DNA of 64,000 nt from an uncultured Methanobrevibacter sp. (GTDB taxonomy: Archaea > Methanobacteriota > Methanobacteria > Methanobacteriales > Methanobacteriaceae). Under the pieces are notes generated by a model. The model was not told the DNA's origin. It saw nothing but the letters and a program-made list of their open reading frames with translations, and searched no databases. Positions 8,981 through 17,744 of this stretch are shown piece after piece (position 1 is the first letter of the stretch; each line of letters opens with the position of its first letter). Location of the stretch: the NCBI GenBank assembly GCA_900314635.1, contig OMVY01000002.1:61881-125880 (forward strand), in the 5' to 3' direction. The translations under genes were made by a program, and so were the position numbers.

Positions 8981-9385
8981 GCGGAATCTTATGAATTATT
9001 TTTTAAACTTTTTGATTACTATTCAATAGTTAAAAAACACACCTTTAAAAATACACTAACACACCAAAAAAAGAATGAAAGATTTTTTTTAATTTACATT
9101 TTAAATAGAAACCTTTTAAAAAAATAGAAAAAAATTTTTTAAAATCAGACAATTTTTTATAGAACTGTTTTTAAAAATACAAAATATACATAAATTTATT
9201 ATTAATAAAAACAATAAATATATTATTATTATGATTTATCTCAATTGAATCGATTATCATTTTATTTCAATAAACGATTAAAAGCGTTTTAAAACAAATA
9301 AAAACAATAGTTCTACCAATAAGAACTAAAATAAATTGTTTCATTGAGATTAATTTGATATTCATACTTATATGGAGGAATGACT
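8981..9385. other. Gap ahead of mreB
   Basis: A/T-rich, no coding frame. T-runs at about 8999-9014, just after the upstream stop, could terminate that gene. The stretch 9170-9230 is nearly all A and T and could hold the mreB promoter. An imperfect repeat of a CGATTA-containing motif lies near 9249 and 9275. Confidence 0.35.
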
Positions 9386-10462
9386 TTGAGTATATTCGGA
9401 AATGAAGACGCTATTGAAATTGAACAGCCAACTGCAAGAGTTGTGAAAAATAGTTTAGGTATTGACTTAGGTACTTTAAATACTGTAATAGCCAAGCCAT
9501 CAGGAGACAAGTTTGACTTGTACCAGATTCCTTCTGTTGTTGCTGTTAAGAAAGACGACCCTTCAGCTGTCCTTGCTGTAGGAGAAGAAGCTAAAAAGAT
9601 GCTGGGAAGAACTCCTGAGGACATCGTTGCAGTAAGGCCTCTTAAGAAAGGAGTTATTGAAAACATAGCTCAGGCACAAGCTCTGCTTATAAGAGCAATG
9701 GAAATTGGAATCAACGAAGGAGAAATCGTAGGAAGAATCGTTATCGGAATTCCTGGAGACGCATCCGAAGTAGAGAAAAACGCAGCTGAGGAAATCGGAA
9801 GAAAAGCAGGTGCTGAAACCGTGCTTGTAGTCAGCGAAGGATTAGCTGCTGCAATCGGTGCAGGATTGCCAATTGCTGAGCCTAATGGAACCATGGTAAT
9901 AGACATAGGTGCTGGATCTACCGATTTAGTAGTCATCTCCCTTGGAGGCATCAATGATATTGAAACCGTAAGATTCGGAGGAGACGACATCGACCAGAGA
10001 ATCGTTGAGCTGATAGCTGAAAAATACAATGTAGCAATCAGCATCCACGATGCGGAAGCTGCTAAAATGGAAATAGGAATGGTCCACTGCAGTGCTGACT
10101 TTGAAAACCAGACTTATGAGGTAATTGGAAAGTCCCTGGAAACCAACAGACCTAAGAAAGTAGTCATAGATTCCATGCTTATAGCTGATGCAGCAGAACC
10201 TGTCATCAATGCAGTCATAGATGGATTGAACATAATCCTGGAAAGACTGCCTGCGGAATTGATGATGGGAGTCTACAAAAACACAGTTGCAGTAGGCGGA
10301 AGCTCAAGATTGAAAGGAATCAAGGAAAGATTCTTTGACGAATCCGACATCCCAATCACAATTTCAGATGATCCTATGACTGTAGTTGCTAAAGGAACTG
10401 CAATCGTAGCTGCTGAACCATTAGCTTTAGAACCTGAAGTACGTTTAAAGGCTATGAAATAA
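9386..10462 (+). CDS. mreB: MreB-like actin homologue
   Basis: 358 residues. Actin/Hsp70 ATPase motifs are all present: phosphate-1 loop GIDLGTLNTVIA near the N-terminus, VIGIPGDASEVEKNA in the middle, phosphate-2 loop VIDIGAGSTDLV, and the adenosine motif AVGGSSRLKGI near the C-terminus. MreB is known in pseudomurein-walled methanogens and presumably organises wall growth on the inner membrane face. A GGAGG site at 9374-9378 is only one base from the ATG at 9380 but seven bases from an in-frame TTG at 9386, so TTG (MSIFGNED) is the better start. The stop lies inside a stem-loop. Confidence 0.9.
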   Translation: MSIFGNEDAIEIEQPTARVVKNSLGIDLGTLNTVIAKPSGDKFDLYQIPSVVAVKKDDPSAVLAVGEEAKKMLGRTPEDIVAVRPLKKGVIENIAQAQALLIRAMEIGINEGEIVGRIVIGIPGDASEVEKNAAEEIGRKAGAETVLVVSEGLAAAIGAGLPIAEPNGTMVIDIGAGSTDLVVISLGGINDIETVRFGGDDIDQRIVELIAEKYNVAISIHDAEAAKMEIGMVHCSADFENQTYEVIGKSLETNRPKKVVIDSMLIADAAEPVINAVIDGLNIILERLPAELMMGVYKNTVAVGGSSRLKGIKERFFDESDIPITISDDPMTVVAKGTAIVAAEPLALEPEVRLKAMK

Positions 10463-10480
10463 GAAAAAGGATTTCATAGC
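10451..10480 (+). terminator. Stem-loop across the mreB stop codon
   Basis: GCTATGAAAT at 10451-10460 pairs perfectly with ATTTCATAGC at 10471-10480 across a 10-base loop. The mreB stop TAA (10460-10462) begins on the last stem base. A second small stem, ATTGTAT/ATACAAT, follows at 10509-10524. No long U-run follows at once, so this may be an mRNA 3'-end structure rather than a classic terminator. Confidence 0.45.
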
Positions 10481-10619
10481 GTTTCACACCTTACTAGAAG
10501 AAATATGGATTGTATTTATACAATTCATATAAATTCCTTTACCACTTTCAACACACCACAATAAAAACTGATTTTAAATCTTAAGATTTGTTAAAGTTTT
10601 AAAATAATTTTATTAAATT

Positions 10620-10745
10620 TTTTGTGCGGAAACTAAAAACCAAAACAAAAAATTTGAATTGCACAAAAACTAAATGCCAAAATAAAAAAATTGAATTGCA
10701 TAAAAATTAAATACCAAAAAATTTGAATTGCAGAAACTAAAAAAT
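10620..10745. repeat. Degenerate tandem repeat before rnhB
   Basis: The core TTGAATTGCA occurs at 10654-10663, 10691-10700 and 10733-10742, each followed by a similar A-rich stretch with AAACTAAA or AAATTAAA. A weaker copy starts near 10622. Spacing is 37 and 42 bases. No unique spacers of constant length are present, so it is not a CRISPR array. Confidence 0.55.
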
Positions 10746-10785
10746 AAATTTAAATTAAATGAAAAAATATAAGGAAAATAATACC

Positions 10786-11454
10786 ATGGACGTTTTAGGA
10801 TTAGATGAAGCTGGAAGAGGTCCTGTTTTAGGACCGATGGTTGTTGCAGGAGTTGTAGTGCCTGAAAAAATGATCAAGGTACTCGACAAGATGGGAGTCA
10901 AAGACTCAAAACGACTCACCCCTAATAGAAGAACAGTTTTATCAAGAAAATTAACCAAGATGTTCGATTATGAGATTGTTGAAATATCCGCCATGGAAAT
11001 AGACAAGCTGAGAGCTGACGGCGTTAACTTGAATGACATCGAAAAACTAGCTATGAAAAAGATTCTGAAAAACTTGAAAGCTGATGAAATCTACATCGAT
11101 GCCCTTGATGTCAAGGAAGGACGGCTTCAAGATGAAATGCAGGAGTTTGTAGGCTCAAAAAGCAAGGTGACAGCTGAACATAAGGCAGATGACACATATC
11201 TGGTTGTTGGTGCGGCTTCCATTATTGCAAAGGCAAGAAGAGATGAAGTAATGGAACAAATCAACAAGGATTATATGAGAGCTACTGGAGACGAAGATGG
11301 AATAGGTTCCGGTTATCCAAGCGACCCTAAAACAAAAGAGTTCCTGAAAAAATTCAAATATAATGAAATGCCTGAATTTGTAAGGCGCAGCTGGGCAACC
11401 GTTCAAAAAATCAAGGACGAAGAAAGCAATACAAGCCTTTTAGACTTTTTTTAA
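10786..11454 (+). CDS. rnhB: Ribonuclease HII
   Basis: 222 residues from the ATG at 10786 (MDVLGLDEAGRGPVLGP). The frame is open nine codons further to an ATG at 10759, but family members start close to the DEAGRG motif and AAGG lies between the two. Catalytic acids are visible in LDEAGRG, in YIDALDV and in KADDTYLVVGAASIIAK; the DSKRL motif follows the first. It removes ribonucleotides and RNA primers from RNA-DNA hybrids. Single-gene unit with repeats on both sides. Confidence 0.93.
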   Translation: MDVLGLDEAGRGPVLGPMVVAGVVVPEKMIKVLDKMGVKDSKRLTPNRRTVLSRKLTKMFDYEIVEISAMEIDKLRADGVNLNDIEKLAMKKILKNLKADEIYIDALDVKEGRLQDEMQEFVGSKSKVTAEHKADDTYLVVGAASIIAKARRDEVMEQINKDYMRATGDEDGIGSGYPSDPKTKEFLKKFKYNEMPEFVRRSWATVQKIKDEESNTSLLDFF

Positions 11455-11480
11455 ACAATCCAAACTTACTCTTAAATCCA

Positions 11481-11640
11481 TTTATTATCTATTTCCCATT
11501 TTTAAAAATCAACCCCAAAAACCATTTATCACCCATTACAAATTTTAAAAATCATCCCATAAAACTATTTATCACCCATTACAAATTTTAAAAATCATCC
11601 CATAAAACTATTTATCACTTATTTCACTTTTTAAAAAATT
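11481..11640. repeat. 43-bp tandem repeat after rnhB
   Basis: A unit starting TTTATCACCCATTACAAATT is present at 11525-11567 and 11568-11610 with near identity. A truncated third copy begins at 11611 and a diverged first copy at about 11481. Period 43 to 44 bases. Units abut without spacers. The array lies in the 409-bp gap between rnhB and the exbB-like gene, and the rest of the gap (to about 11850) is plain A/T-rich sequence that should hold the exbB promoter. Confidence 0.7.
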
Positions 11641-11863
11641 TTTATATTTTTAAATTATTAATTTTCTTAAATTCCCAATATCCCAAATAAAATAAATAAC
11701 AAACTTGTTTTATAAAAAACTAAAAATTAAGGCAAATTGATGAAATTTTACCTTAATTTAAGATAAATGATTAAATATTAAAAATAATAAATTAATAACA
11801 TATTATAACTTTTTAATAATAAAACGGATTATAATAAAAATATAATTATTTAATGTGATACTT

Positions 11864-12706
11864 ATGGATATTATCGGACCAATAATTGGAGGATTTGAAA
11901 TGATAATGGAAATGCTCCAAAGTGGAGGGGTAATAACTTATTTAATCCTTTTACTAGGAGTATATGGTCTTATCATTTCTATCCGGAAGATACTTTATCT
12001 AAGAAAAATCAGCAAAATTGATGCAACGGAGATCATGGGGACTGTAACTGCATCAATGGAAAAAGGCGGGGCCATTGAAGCCTTGAAAAACATAAGCCAT
12101 TACCGCAACCCTGTCTCAAAAATCATATCCGAAGCATTGAAAATAGGATATAAAAATAAAGTTGAAGTCGAAGAAAGTATGGAACAGATTTTCATTGTCG
12201 AAATGGGAAAGATGACTAACGGTCTCAATACCTTGAAGACAATTATCGAACTTGCTCCATTCATAGGATTAATAGGTACCGTACTTGGTATCTGGATGAC
12301 TTTTAAGAATCTGGGAATAGACCCAAGCGCCACTGCAATGGCAGAAGGTATTTACATAGCTCTCATTACCACAATCGTCGGATTGACAGTGGTTATCATA
12401 CTGCTCCCTCTTCACACTTACATCGAAAGTTTGGTTGAGATGGAAATGGACAAGATTGAACTCGCTACAAAAATGACCAACTGGAGCTACGGAGTCATAA
12501 AAATAAGAGTATATGAAAAAATGCCTTGTGTAATCGAAGCTTTGCAGGAAGCTGAAGGAATTGTGAATGTTCGTGAGATTACTGACCCATATTCCAATAT
12601 TCAAATATCCTTCAAGCCGAGCATGCTTGAAAAGAGTATAAGTAACATCATTCTGGAAAAATGTGATGTGAAATCCGAGATTACAGAAAGTAAACTAAGA
12701 CAATAA
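11864..12706 (+). CDS. MotA/TolQ/ExbB-type proton channel protein
   Basis: 280 residues. Three membrane helices are visible: about 25-45 (VITYLILLLGVYGLIISI), a second within LAPFIGLIGTVLGIWMTF, and a third within YIALITTIVGLTVVIILLP; helices two and three carry the family's small-residue proton path. With ExbD next door it should form a motor-like complex that uses ion flow. A C-terminal domain of about 65 residues after helix three (VIEALQEAEGIVNVREITD) is larger than in simple ExbB. A GTGAT site four bases before the ATG at 11864 favours this over the GTG at 11855. Confidence 0.85.
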   Translation: MDIIGPIIGGFEMIMEMLQSGGVITYLILLLGVYGLIISIRKILYLRKISKIDATEIMGTVTASMEKGGAIEALKNISHYRNPVSKIISEALKIGYKNKVEVEESMEQIFIVEMGKMTNGLNTLKTIIELAPFIGLIGTVLGIWMTFKNLGIDPSATAMAEGIYIALITTIVGLTVVIILLPLHTYIESLVEMEMDKIELATKMTNWSYGVIKIRVYEKMPCVIEALQEAEGIVNVREITDPYSNIQISFKPSMLEKSISNIILEKCDVKSEITESKLRQ

Positions 12707-12785
12707 TCAAAAGGATGATGCTCAAAAGGTTAAGATTTTGAAAAAAAAATTGTTTGCCCTTGAGCAATCTATTAAAGTGATGAAA

Positions 12786-13199
12786 ATGGCAATAGATATC
12801 AAGAATTATAGAAAAAAAGTCGGTAAAAGAAAACCAAACATCAATTTGGTTCCTTTTATTGATATTTTATTCACTCTTCTCATCTTTTTAGTGGTTACCA
12901 GCAGTTTCGGCGCCACATCAGTTGACGATGCCACTGATTCCGGAGGCACTGGAAAGCCAAACATGACTGATTCATCAGGAGACCAGGAGTACTATCTGAT
13001 TCCTGTAGCAGGACTGCAGAAAGTAACTGTAAACGGAGTGGACATGTCCTCTGAAATTAGTGGAAATGCGATAGGAGTCCATTCGAAGGTTATGGATCAG
13101 GGAGACATTCAAATTAAAACCCAGTCACATGAGATAATCATAAAGACGCCTCCTGGAATGAGTCCTCAGGAAGCTGTTCGAAGTCCTGAAAACCAGTAG
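12786..13199 (+). CDS. ExbD/TolR-type protein
   Basis: 137 residues from ATG 12786 (MAIDIKNYRKK). The single membrane helix LVPFIDILFTLLIFLVV carries the conserved proton-carrying Asp. The exported part has a Gly/Ser/Asp-rich linker and a small domain ending in KTPPGMSPQEAVRS. It should partner the ExbB-like protein 79 bases upstream. The frame extends upstream to a TTG at 12738, but GTGAT lies four bases before 12786, the same spacing as for its partner. No TonB, TolA or other client protein is seen nearby, so the client process is unknown. Confidence 0.83.
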   Translation: MAIDIKNYRKKVGKRKPNINLVPFIDILFTLLIFLVVTSSFGATSVDDATDSGGTGKPNMTDSSGDQEYYLIPVAGLQKVTVNGVDMSSEISGNAIGVHSKVMDQGDIQIKTQSHEIIIKTPPGMSPQEAVRSPENQ

Positions 13200-13306
13200 G
13201 ATAGTGAATCAATAATCATGTTCCATTTTAGAAAAATGAGAAAAAGCAGATTAAATTTTTTTATTTTCATATTAATTAATAAGTAAAATAAACATTCGGT
13301 GAGAAA

Positions 13307-13933
13307 ATGTATTTAGGCAGAATCATATCAGCAGGCAAAACTGAAAATGGACAACCATACGTATCTTACAGAGTTTCCAGCCGTTCTTTTCCAAACAGAC
13401 AGGTAAAAGCTCTTGAAGATGAAGCGGCAATCATTCCAAAGGAAGGCTTTGAAAAGGATATCTTTAAAAACACTTATATTGCATACAATTGTTTAAAACT
13501 CGTTGATGATATTGCAATTATCTCAAACGGTTCCCAGACAGATCCGATTGCAGATAAAATAGCCTTGGGAATGAACATCCGCGATGCAATGGCTTACTCC
13601 CTCATAACCATGGACTATGAAAAGGACGATTACAACACTCCAAGAATTGCAGCTGTTGTAAAAGGATCCGCAGATTCCTATGAAGCCTATATTGGAATAG
13701 TTACAGACAGCAAGGTGCTGGTTGAGAAAATAGAAGACGGCAAGGCGGAATTCATTTCAACTTATGAGAAGAACACTCCTGAAGAAGTGGCATATGCGGC
13801 TGAAGACCCAAAAGCTGCTTGCGACTTTATTTTCGACCAAGGAGCATTCGCTGAATTCGAACATCCTGTATGTTCAGTAGCTGCAATATTCAAAGACGGT
13901 AAATGGAACATAGCTGGATACAACCCTGAATAG
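13307..13933 (+). CDS. purO: Archaeal IMP cyclohydrolase (PurO)
   Basis: 208 residues beginning MYLGRIISAGKTENGQPYVS, the characteristic opening of archaeal PurO. It closes formyl-AICAR to IMP, the last step of purine synthesis, and replaces the bacterial PurH cyclohydrolase. GGTGAG five bases before the ATG supports the start. It lies 107 bases after exbD and may be read from its own promoter. A clear stem-loop with U-run follows. Confidence 0.93.
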   Translation: MYLGRIISAGKTENGQPYVSYRVSSRSFPNRQVKALEDEAAIIPKEGFEKDIFKNTYIAYNCLKLVDDIAIISNGSQTDPIADKIALGMNIRDAMAYSLITMDYEKDDYNTPRIAAVVKGSADSYEAYIGIVTDSKVLVEKIEDGKAEFISTYEKNTPEEVAYAAEDPKAACDFIFDQGAFAEFEHPVCSVAAIFKDGKWNIAGYNPE

Positions 13934-13946
13934 ATACTATTTTTTA

Positions 13947-13976
13947 TCATGGATTTTCATCCATGACTTTTTTTTA
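13947..13976 (+). terminator. Stem-loop and U-run after purO
   Basis: TCATGGAT at 13947-13954 pairs perfectly with ATCCATGA at 13959-13966 across a TTTC loop, followed by C and a run of T. The layout is that of a bacterial intrinsic terminator and lies 14 bases after the purO stop. Confidence 0.7.
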
Positions 13977-13985
13977 TTTTTCTAA

Positions 13986-14130
13986 TTTTTTCAAAAATCT
14001 AAAATATTACTACAATTTTTTCAAAATCGAAAACATTACTCCAACTTTTCAATCATCCAAAACACCACCTCAACTTTTCCAAAATCTAAAAATATTACCA
14101 CAACTTTTCCAATGATTTAAGATATTAAAA
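13986..14130. repeat. Five degenerate 30-bp tandem repeats between purO and cofE
   Basis: Units beginning with a CTTTTCC/TTTTTTC motif followed by AAAATCTAAAATATTAC start at about 13986, 14016, 14046, 14075 and 14105, so the phase is 29-30 bases. The units are diverged but keep register. No spacers. The remaining gap to 14289 is A/T-rich, with a possible TATA box (ATTTATATTC near 14259) about 28 bases before the cofE ATG, which has no ribosome site and may be leaderless. Confidence 0.6.
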
Positions 14131-14289
14131 TAAACTTTTTTTATATGGTAATTTAAAATAAAGCTCAATTAGCCATTATTTCTAATTTAAAGTAAAAATA
14201 TCAAATATTAAAGAAAATCAGATTAATAAAAATGAATTTTATAAAAATCAACAATAATTATTTATATTCACAATAATAAAAAATTACAC

Positions 14290-15054
14290 ATGACTTTAGA
14301 ATTATTTGGATTAAAAGAAATTCCTTTAGTAAAAAAAGGAGACAACATAGCAGAGATAATTAAAGAAGATCTCATAAAAGAGGAAATAGGCTTGAAAGAC
14401 GGAGACATCATACTTATCGCCGAAACCCTGATTTCAAAAGCAGAGGGAAATATCATTGAGCTGGACAAGGTCGAGCCAACAGAGGAAGCCATTGAAATCG
14501 CTGAAAAGTGCAAAAAAGACCCCAAAGTTGTTCAAGCTATTTTAGATGTATCACGAGAAGTCGTAAGAATAGGCCCTAATTTCATAATCACTGAAACCAA
14601 GCATGGTTTTGTAAGTGCAAATGCAGGACTTGACGAATCCAATGTGGAAGACGGACTTGCAACACCAATGCCTGAAGACCCTGATAAATCTGCAAGGAAA
14701 ATCAGAGAATATCTGGAGTCTGAGATGGATAAGGAAGTAGCTGTGATTATTACTGATACCCAAGGCAGAGCATTCAGATTCGGTGCTGTTGGAACCGCTA
14801 TAGGCTGTTCTGGAATTAAGCCCCTATGGAAGAGAGTCGGAGAAAAGGATTTATACGGCAGACCTTTGGAGACCACAGAAGTGGCTACTGCTGATGAACT
14901 GGCTTCTGCTGCATCATTGCTTATGGGACAAGCTGATGAAGGAATTCCTGTAGTTCTGATAAGAGACTTCGAAGCATTTGATATATTGAGAGACACAGAA
15001 TGCGGAATTTCACCTCTCATAATGCCTAAGGAATTCGATGTATTCAGAGATTAA
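14290..15054 (+). CDS. cofE: Coenzyme F420-0:L-glutamate ligase
   Basis: 254 residues. Conserved CofE blocks are seen: LFGLKEIPLVKKGDNI at the start, LISKAEGNII, then VIITDTQGRAFRFGAVGTAI and IGCSGIKPLW. CofE adds L-glutamates to F420-0 using GTP. F420 is the hydride carrier of methanogenesis. No ribosome site precedes the ATG, so a leaderless message is likely. It lies ahead of cofD with a small zinc-ribbon gene in between, all on the plus strand. Confidence 0.94.
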   Translation: MTLELFGLKEIPLVKKGDNIAEIIKEDLIKEEIGLKDGDIILIAETLISKAEGNIIELDKVEPTEEAIEIAEKCKKDPKVVQAILDVSREVVRIGPNFIITETKHGFVSANAGLDESNVEDGLATPMPEDPDKSARKIREYLESEMDKEVAVIITDTQGRAFRFGAVGTAIGCSGIKPLWKRVGEKDLYGRPLETTEVATADELASAASLLMGQADEGIPVVLIRDFEAFDILRDTECGISPLIMPKEFDVFRD

Positions 15055-15126
15055 ATGAACCATCAGTAATTTTAAATTCTTATTTTGAATGAAAAAATCT
15101 TAAATTCTTTTTTTGAAGGTAAAATA

Positions 15127-15597
15127 ATGAGCACTATAATCAATTTCAAATGCAGCAATTGCAATTTTGAATTTCAAGACAGGGATTTGATTTTCTACAT
15201 AGACAAAGATAATAATTTAAAAATCGAATCATTAAGCCTTGAAGTTTCAAAAACCATGTCAAAGTCCCCATTAAGCGGATTTTTATATGAAAATTGTTGT
15301 CCGAACTGCAATCAGCTGATAAGAACATTCGTCGTGGAAACCGATGACACTCAGCTTACAAGTGCGGAAATTGAAGAGAATTTATATGAATTCATAGAAA
15401 AAGAGAGAGAAAATAATTTAGATAAAAATAATATAAAATTATTATTCTTTGATTTTAAAAATACTTTTTATAAAGAGCGAAGATCTGTTTTAGAAAATAA
15501 TACATGTCCTAATTGTGAAAATGCAATGTCTTTAGTAATTTCTGAAAAAATACCATGTCCAAAATGTGGAGAGAAATTGGTAGAGACCTACAAATAA
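15127..15597 (+). CDS. Zinc-ribbon protein of unknown function
   Basis: 156 residues from ATG 15127 (MSTIINFKCSNC), preceded by AAGGT at good distance; the frame stays open to an earlier ATG at 15085 with no ribosome site. Four Cys pairs are visible: CSNC near the start, CCPNC near 62, CPNC near 126 and CPKC near 143, giving probably two zinc ribbons around a Lys/Glu-rich middle. Sitting between cofE and cofD suggests only shared transcription. The bases just upstream carry a 20-bp imperfect tandem duplication (TTTTAAATTCTTATTTTGAA and a second copy). Confidence 0.7.
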   Translation: MSTIINFKCSNCNFEFQDRDLIFYIDKDNNLKIESLSLEVSKTMSKSPLSGFLYENCCPNCNQLIRTFVVETDDTQLTSAEIEENLYEFIEKERENNLDKNNIKLLFFDFKNTFYKERRSVLENNTCPNCENAMSLVISEKIPCPKCGEKLVETYK

Positions 15598-15762
15598 TTT
15601 TTTAACAAACAATAAACAAAAAAGGAAAAACTAAAAAAAGAATTATCTCAAATGAAAAGCAAAGAAAAAATCATCCAGATTTTAAAGTCAAACAATACAT
15701 AACTATCAAAAAAAAAAAACAAATGAAATAAAACGCATTCTAAAAAAAATTGAAGTGATATG

Positions 15763-16668
15763 ATGATTACCATATTATCCGGAGGCACTGGAACTCCAAA
15801 ACTTATTCAGGGAATTAAAGAGATTTATCCTCAAGAAGAAATCAACGTAATTGTAAATACTGTTGAAAACGAATACTTTTCCGGAGGATACATAGCTGCA
15901 GACATCGACACTGTGATGTACACATTTGCAGACATGATCGATGAGAGATACTGGTATGGAATCAAAGGCGATACATTCCACATTAGAGAAAAGCTCATAG
16001 AACTGGGAACCGAAGAACTTTTAACAATAGGAGACCAGGACAGAGCCATCGAGATTCAAAAGGCAATCCTGCTTGAAGACCACACATTATCTGAAGTAGT
16101 GGAATTTCAAAAAAACCACTTGAACATAAAAGCAAAAATAATCCCTATGAGCGATGAGGATTCAGATATCAAGATAAACACCAAAGAGTATGGAGAAATA
16201 GAATTCCATGAATTTCTAATAAAATATGGTGGAGAGCCTGAAGTATTGGAAGTCATCTACAGTGATGTGAACCCATCTCCTGAGCTTATTGAAACCATTG
16301 AAAAGTCCGACAAGGTCATTATCGGCCCATCCAATCCAATCACATCAATCAGGCCGATAACCTCAATAAAAGGAGTTGAAGAGGCTTTGAAAGGCAAAGA
16401 AGTTATCGCCGTCTCACCATTCGTTGGAAATGATGCATTCAGCGGCCCTGCAGGTAAATTCATGACAGCATTTGGTTATGAAACCTCTTCAAAAGGAGTT
16501 GCTGAATTATACAAGGCATTTCTGAATACTTTGGTAATCGACAATCAGGATGCTCAAATGAAAGGAGACCTGGAAGAAATAGTGCCTGAAGTCATAGTGA
16601 CCAATACTTTCATGAACTCAATTGAAGATAAAATCAACCTTGCAAAAGTAGTTTTGAATATGGAATGA
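15763..16668 (+). CDS. cofD: 2-phospho-L-lactate transferase
   Basis: 301 residues. The opening ITILSGGTGTPKLIQGI is the nucleotide-binding start of CofD, and IGPSNPITSIRPITSIKGV near residue 186 is the conserved substrate loop. CofD joins the lactyl-phospho unit to Fo to make F420-0, the substrate that CofE extends. Two ATGs lie in tandem at 15760 and 15763 behind GTGAT; the second has better spacing. The gap before it is A-rich and the gap after it (16669-16881) is A/T-rich with the gch3 promoter. Confidence 0.94.
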   Translation: MITILSGGTGTPKLIQGIKEIYPQEEINVIVNTVENEYFSGGYIAADIDTVMYTFADMIDERYWYGIKGDTFHIREKLIELGTEELLTIGDQDRAIEIQKAILLEDHTLSEVVEFQKNHLNIKAKIIPMSDEDSDIKINTKEYGEIEFHEFLIKYGGEPEVLEVIYSDVNPSPELIETIEKSDKVIIGPSNPITSIRPITSIKGVEEALKGKEVIAVSPFVGNDAFSGPAGKFMTAFGYETSSKGVAELYKAFLNTLVIDNQDAQMKGDLEEIVPEVIVTNTFMNSIEDKINLAKVVLNME

Positions 16669-16881
16669 ATTTAAAAACAATTGAAGCTTTCTAAAAAAAT
16701 AAAAAATTGAACACTCGTAAAAAAAAATAAAAAAATAATTGAAAAAAAAAGGGAATCCATTTGAAAAAATCAGTTTTTAATAAAACAATGAATAAATCAT
16801 AGAAAAAAATCACTAAATAATATTAAAGTTTAAATAGTAATTTAGTTAAAACTAAATATATTCAAGATTAGGTGAAAATAT

Positions 16882-17640
16882 ATGATACAAATGACATTGA
16901 TACAAATCGATAACTATGGTCCATGGACTGTAACACCAAGGCCACGTACGGAATCAGACCTTCAAATTCTGCAAGCGGAATTATTCGCCGATGTTCAAAG
17001 GCTTATAGCTGCTAAAAAAGGTTTAGTGTTCTTTACAAGATTTGATAACATGTTAGCAATAACTAATGGTCTCGATGCTGAAGACCACATGAGAATTCAA
17101 AGATCCATTAAAAACAGATACCCTATTACCATAAGTATGGGTGTTGGAGCTGCTGAAACCGCACATGATGCTCAAAGACTCGCAACCGAAGCCCTTCAAA
17201 GAGAAGGAGGAGCACAATCTTCTGAGAGAAAGGAAATCCTTGCAATCGACAGTCTGGTTGATCCTGAAGACAGCTTCGTCCAAGTTGCACACATCGACAT
17301 CAACAGCGTAACCGAAACCTTGACTGACATCGAATCAGCCTTTGACACAAGTTTCATGGTAAACAGGGCACAACATTATTTAATGACCAAACTGCGCGAA
17401 CATAAGGCATTATTATTCTTTATAGGCGGAGACAATTTCATGTCCCCATGCAACGGCTTGAGCGAAGAAGAAATTCAAGACATTTTAATTGAAATTGACG
17501 AGGAAATCGGAATAGGCCTTAAAGCAGGTATTGGTAGAAGTCCAAATGCAGAAGATTCAGCCTACATGGCAGATATCGGACTTGAAATTATACGAGACGG
17601 AAATAACGAAAAATGGATAGAAGTTGTTGACAAACTTTAA
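16882..17640 (+). CDS. gch3: GTP cyclohydrolase III
   Basis: 252 residues built as two similar halves. [17 protein letters not shown] in the first half matches [18 protein letters not shown] in the second, the latter carrying the GGDN metal/nucleotide motif. The enzyme converts GTP to a formamidopyrimidine (FAPy), an early step in archaeal riboflavin, F420 and possibly pterin routes. AGGTGA lies seven bases before the ATG. The downstream neighbour is an MJ0144-type protein, the same pairing I recall from Methanocaldococcus (MJ0145-MJ0144). Confidence 0.93.
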   Translation: MIQMTLIQIDNYGPWTVTPRPRTESDLQILQAELFADVQRLIAAKKGLVFFTRFDNMLAITNGLDAEDHMRIQRSIKNRYPITISMGVGAAETAHDAQRLATEALQREGGAQSSERKEILAIDSLVDPEDSFVQVAHIDINSVTETLTDIESAFDTSFMVNRAQHYLMTKLREHKALLFFIGGDNFMSPCNGLSEEEIQDILIEIDEEIGIGLKAGIGRSPNAEDSAYMADIGLEIIRDGNNEKWIEVVDKL

Positions 17641-17665
17641 GCAATCTTATTTTCACTTAAATCCA

Positions 17666-17709
17666 TTTTTTATTTTTTTATTTTACAGCTATTTTTTTAT
17701 TAAATTTTT
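17666..17709 (+). terminator. T-rich tract after gch3
   Basis: Consecutive T-runs, seven or more long, lie 26-69 bases after the gch3 stop without a stem. This fits an archaeal U-tract terminator. It would partly separate gch3 from the next gene, whose start follows closely. Confidence 0.45.
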
Positions 17710-17744
17710 AAAGATTTTCATTTTTAGGTCGTGTTAACATTAAA

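Noticed and set aside
11481..11640. Tandem repeats considered as a CRISPR array
   Set aside because: Units abut with no unique spacers and no cas genes are near. The same holds for the arrays at 10620, 13986, 37161 and 63700.
14532..15020. Long antisense frame across cofE (162 codons)
   Set aside because: It is a codon-bias shadow of cofE; no ribosome site and no recognisable domain. Similar shadows across top6B, gap, pycB, hypD and mreB were dropped for the same reason.
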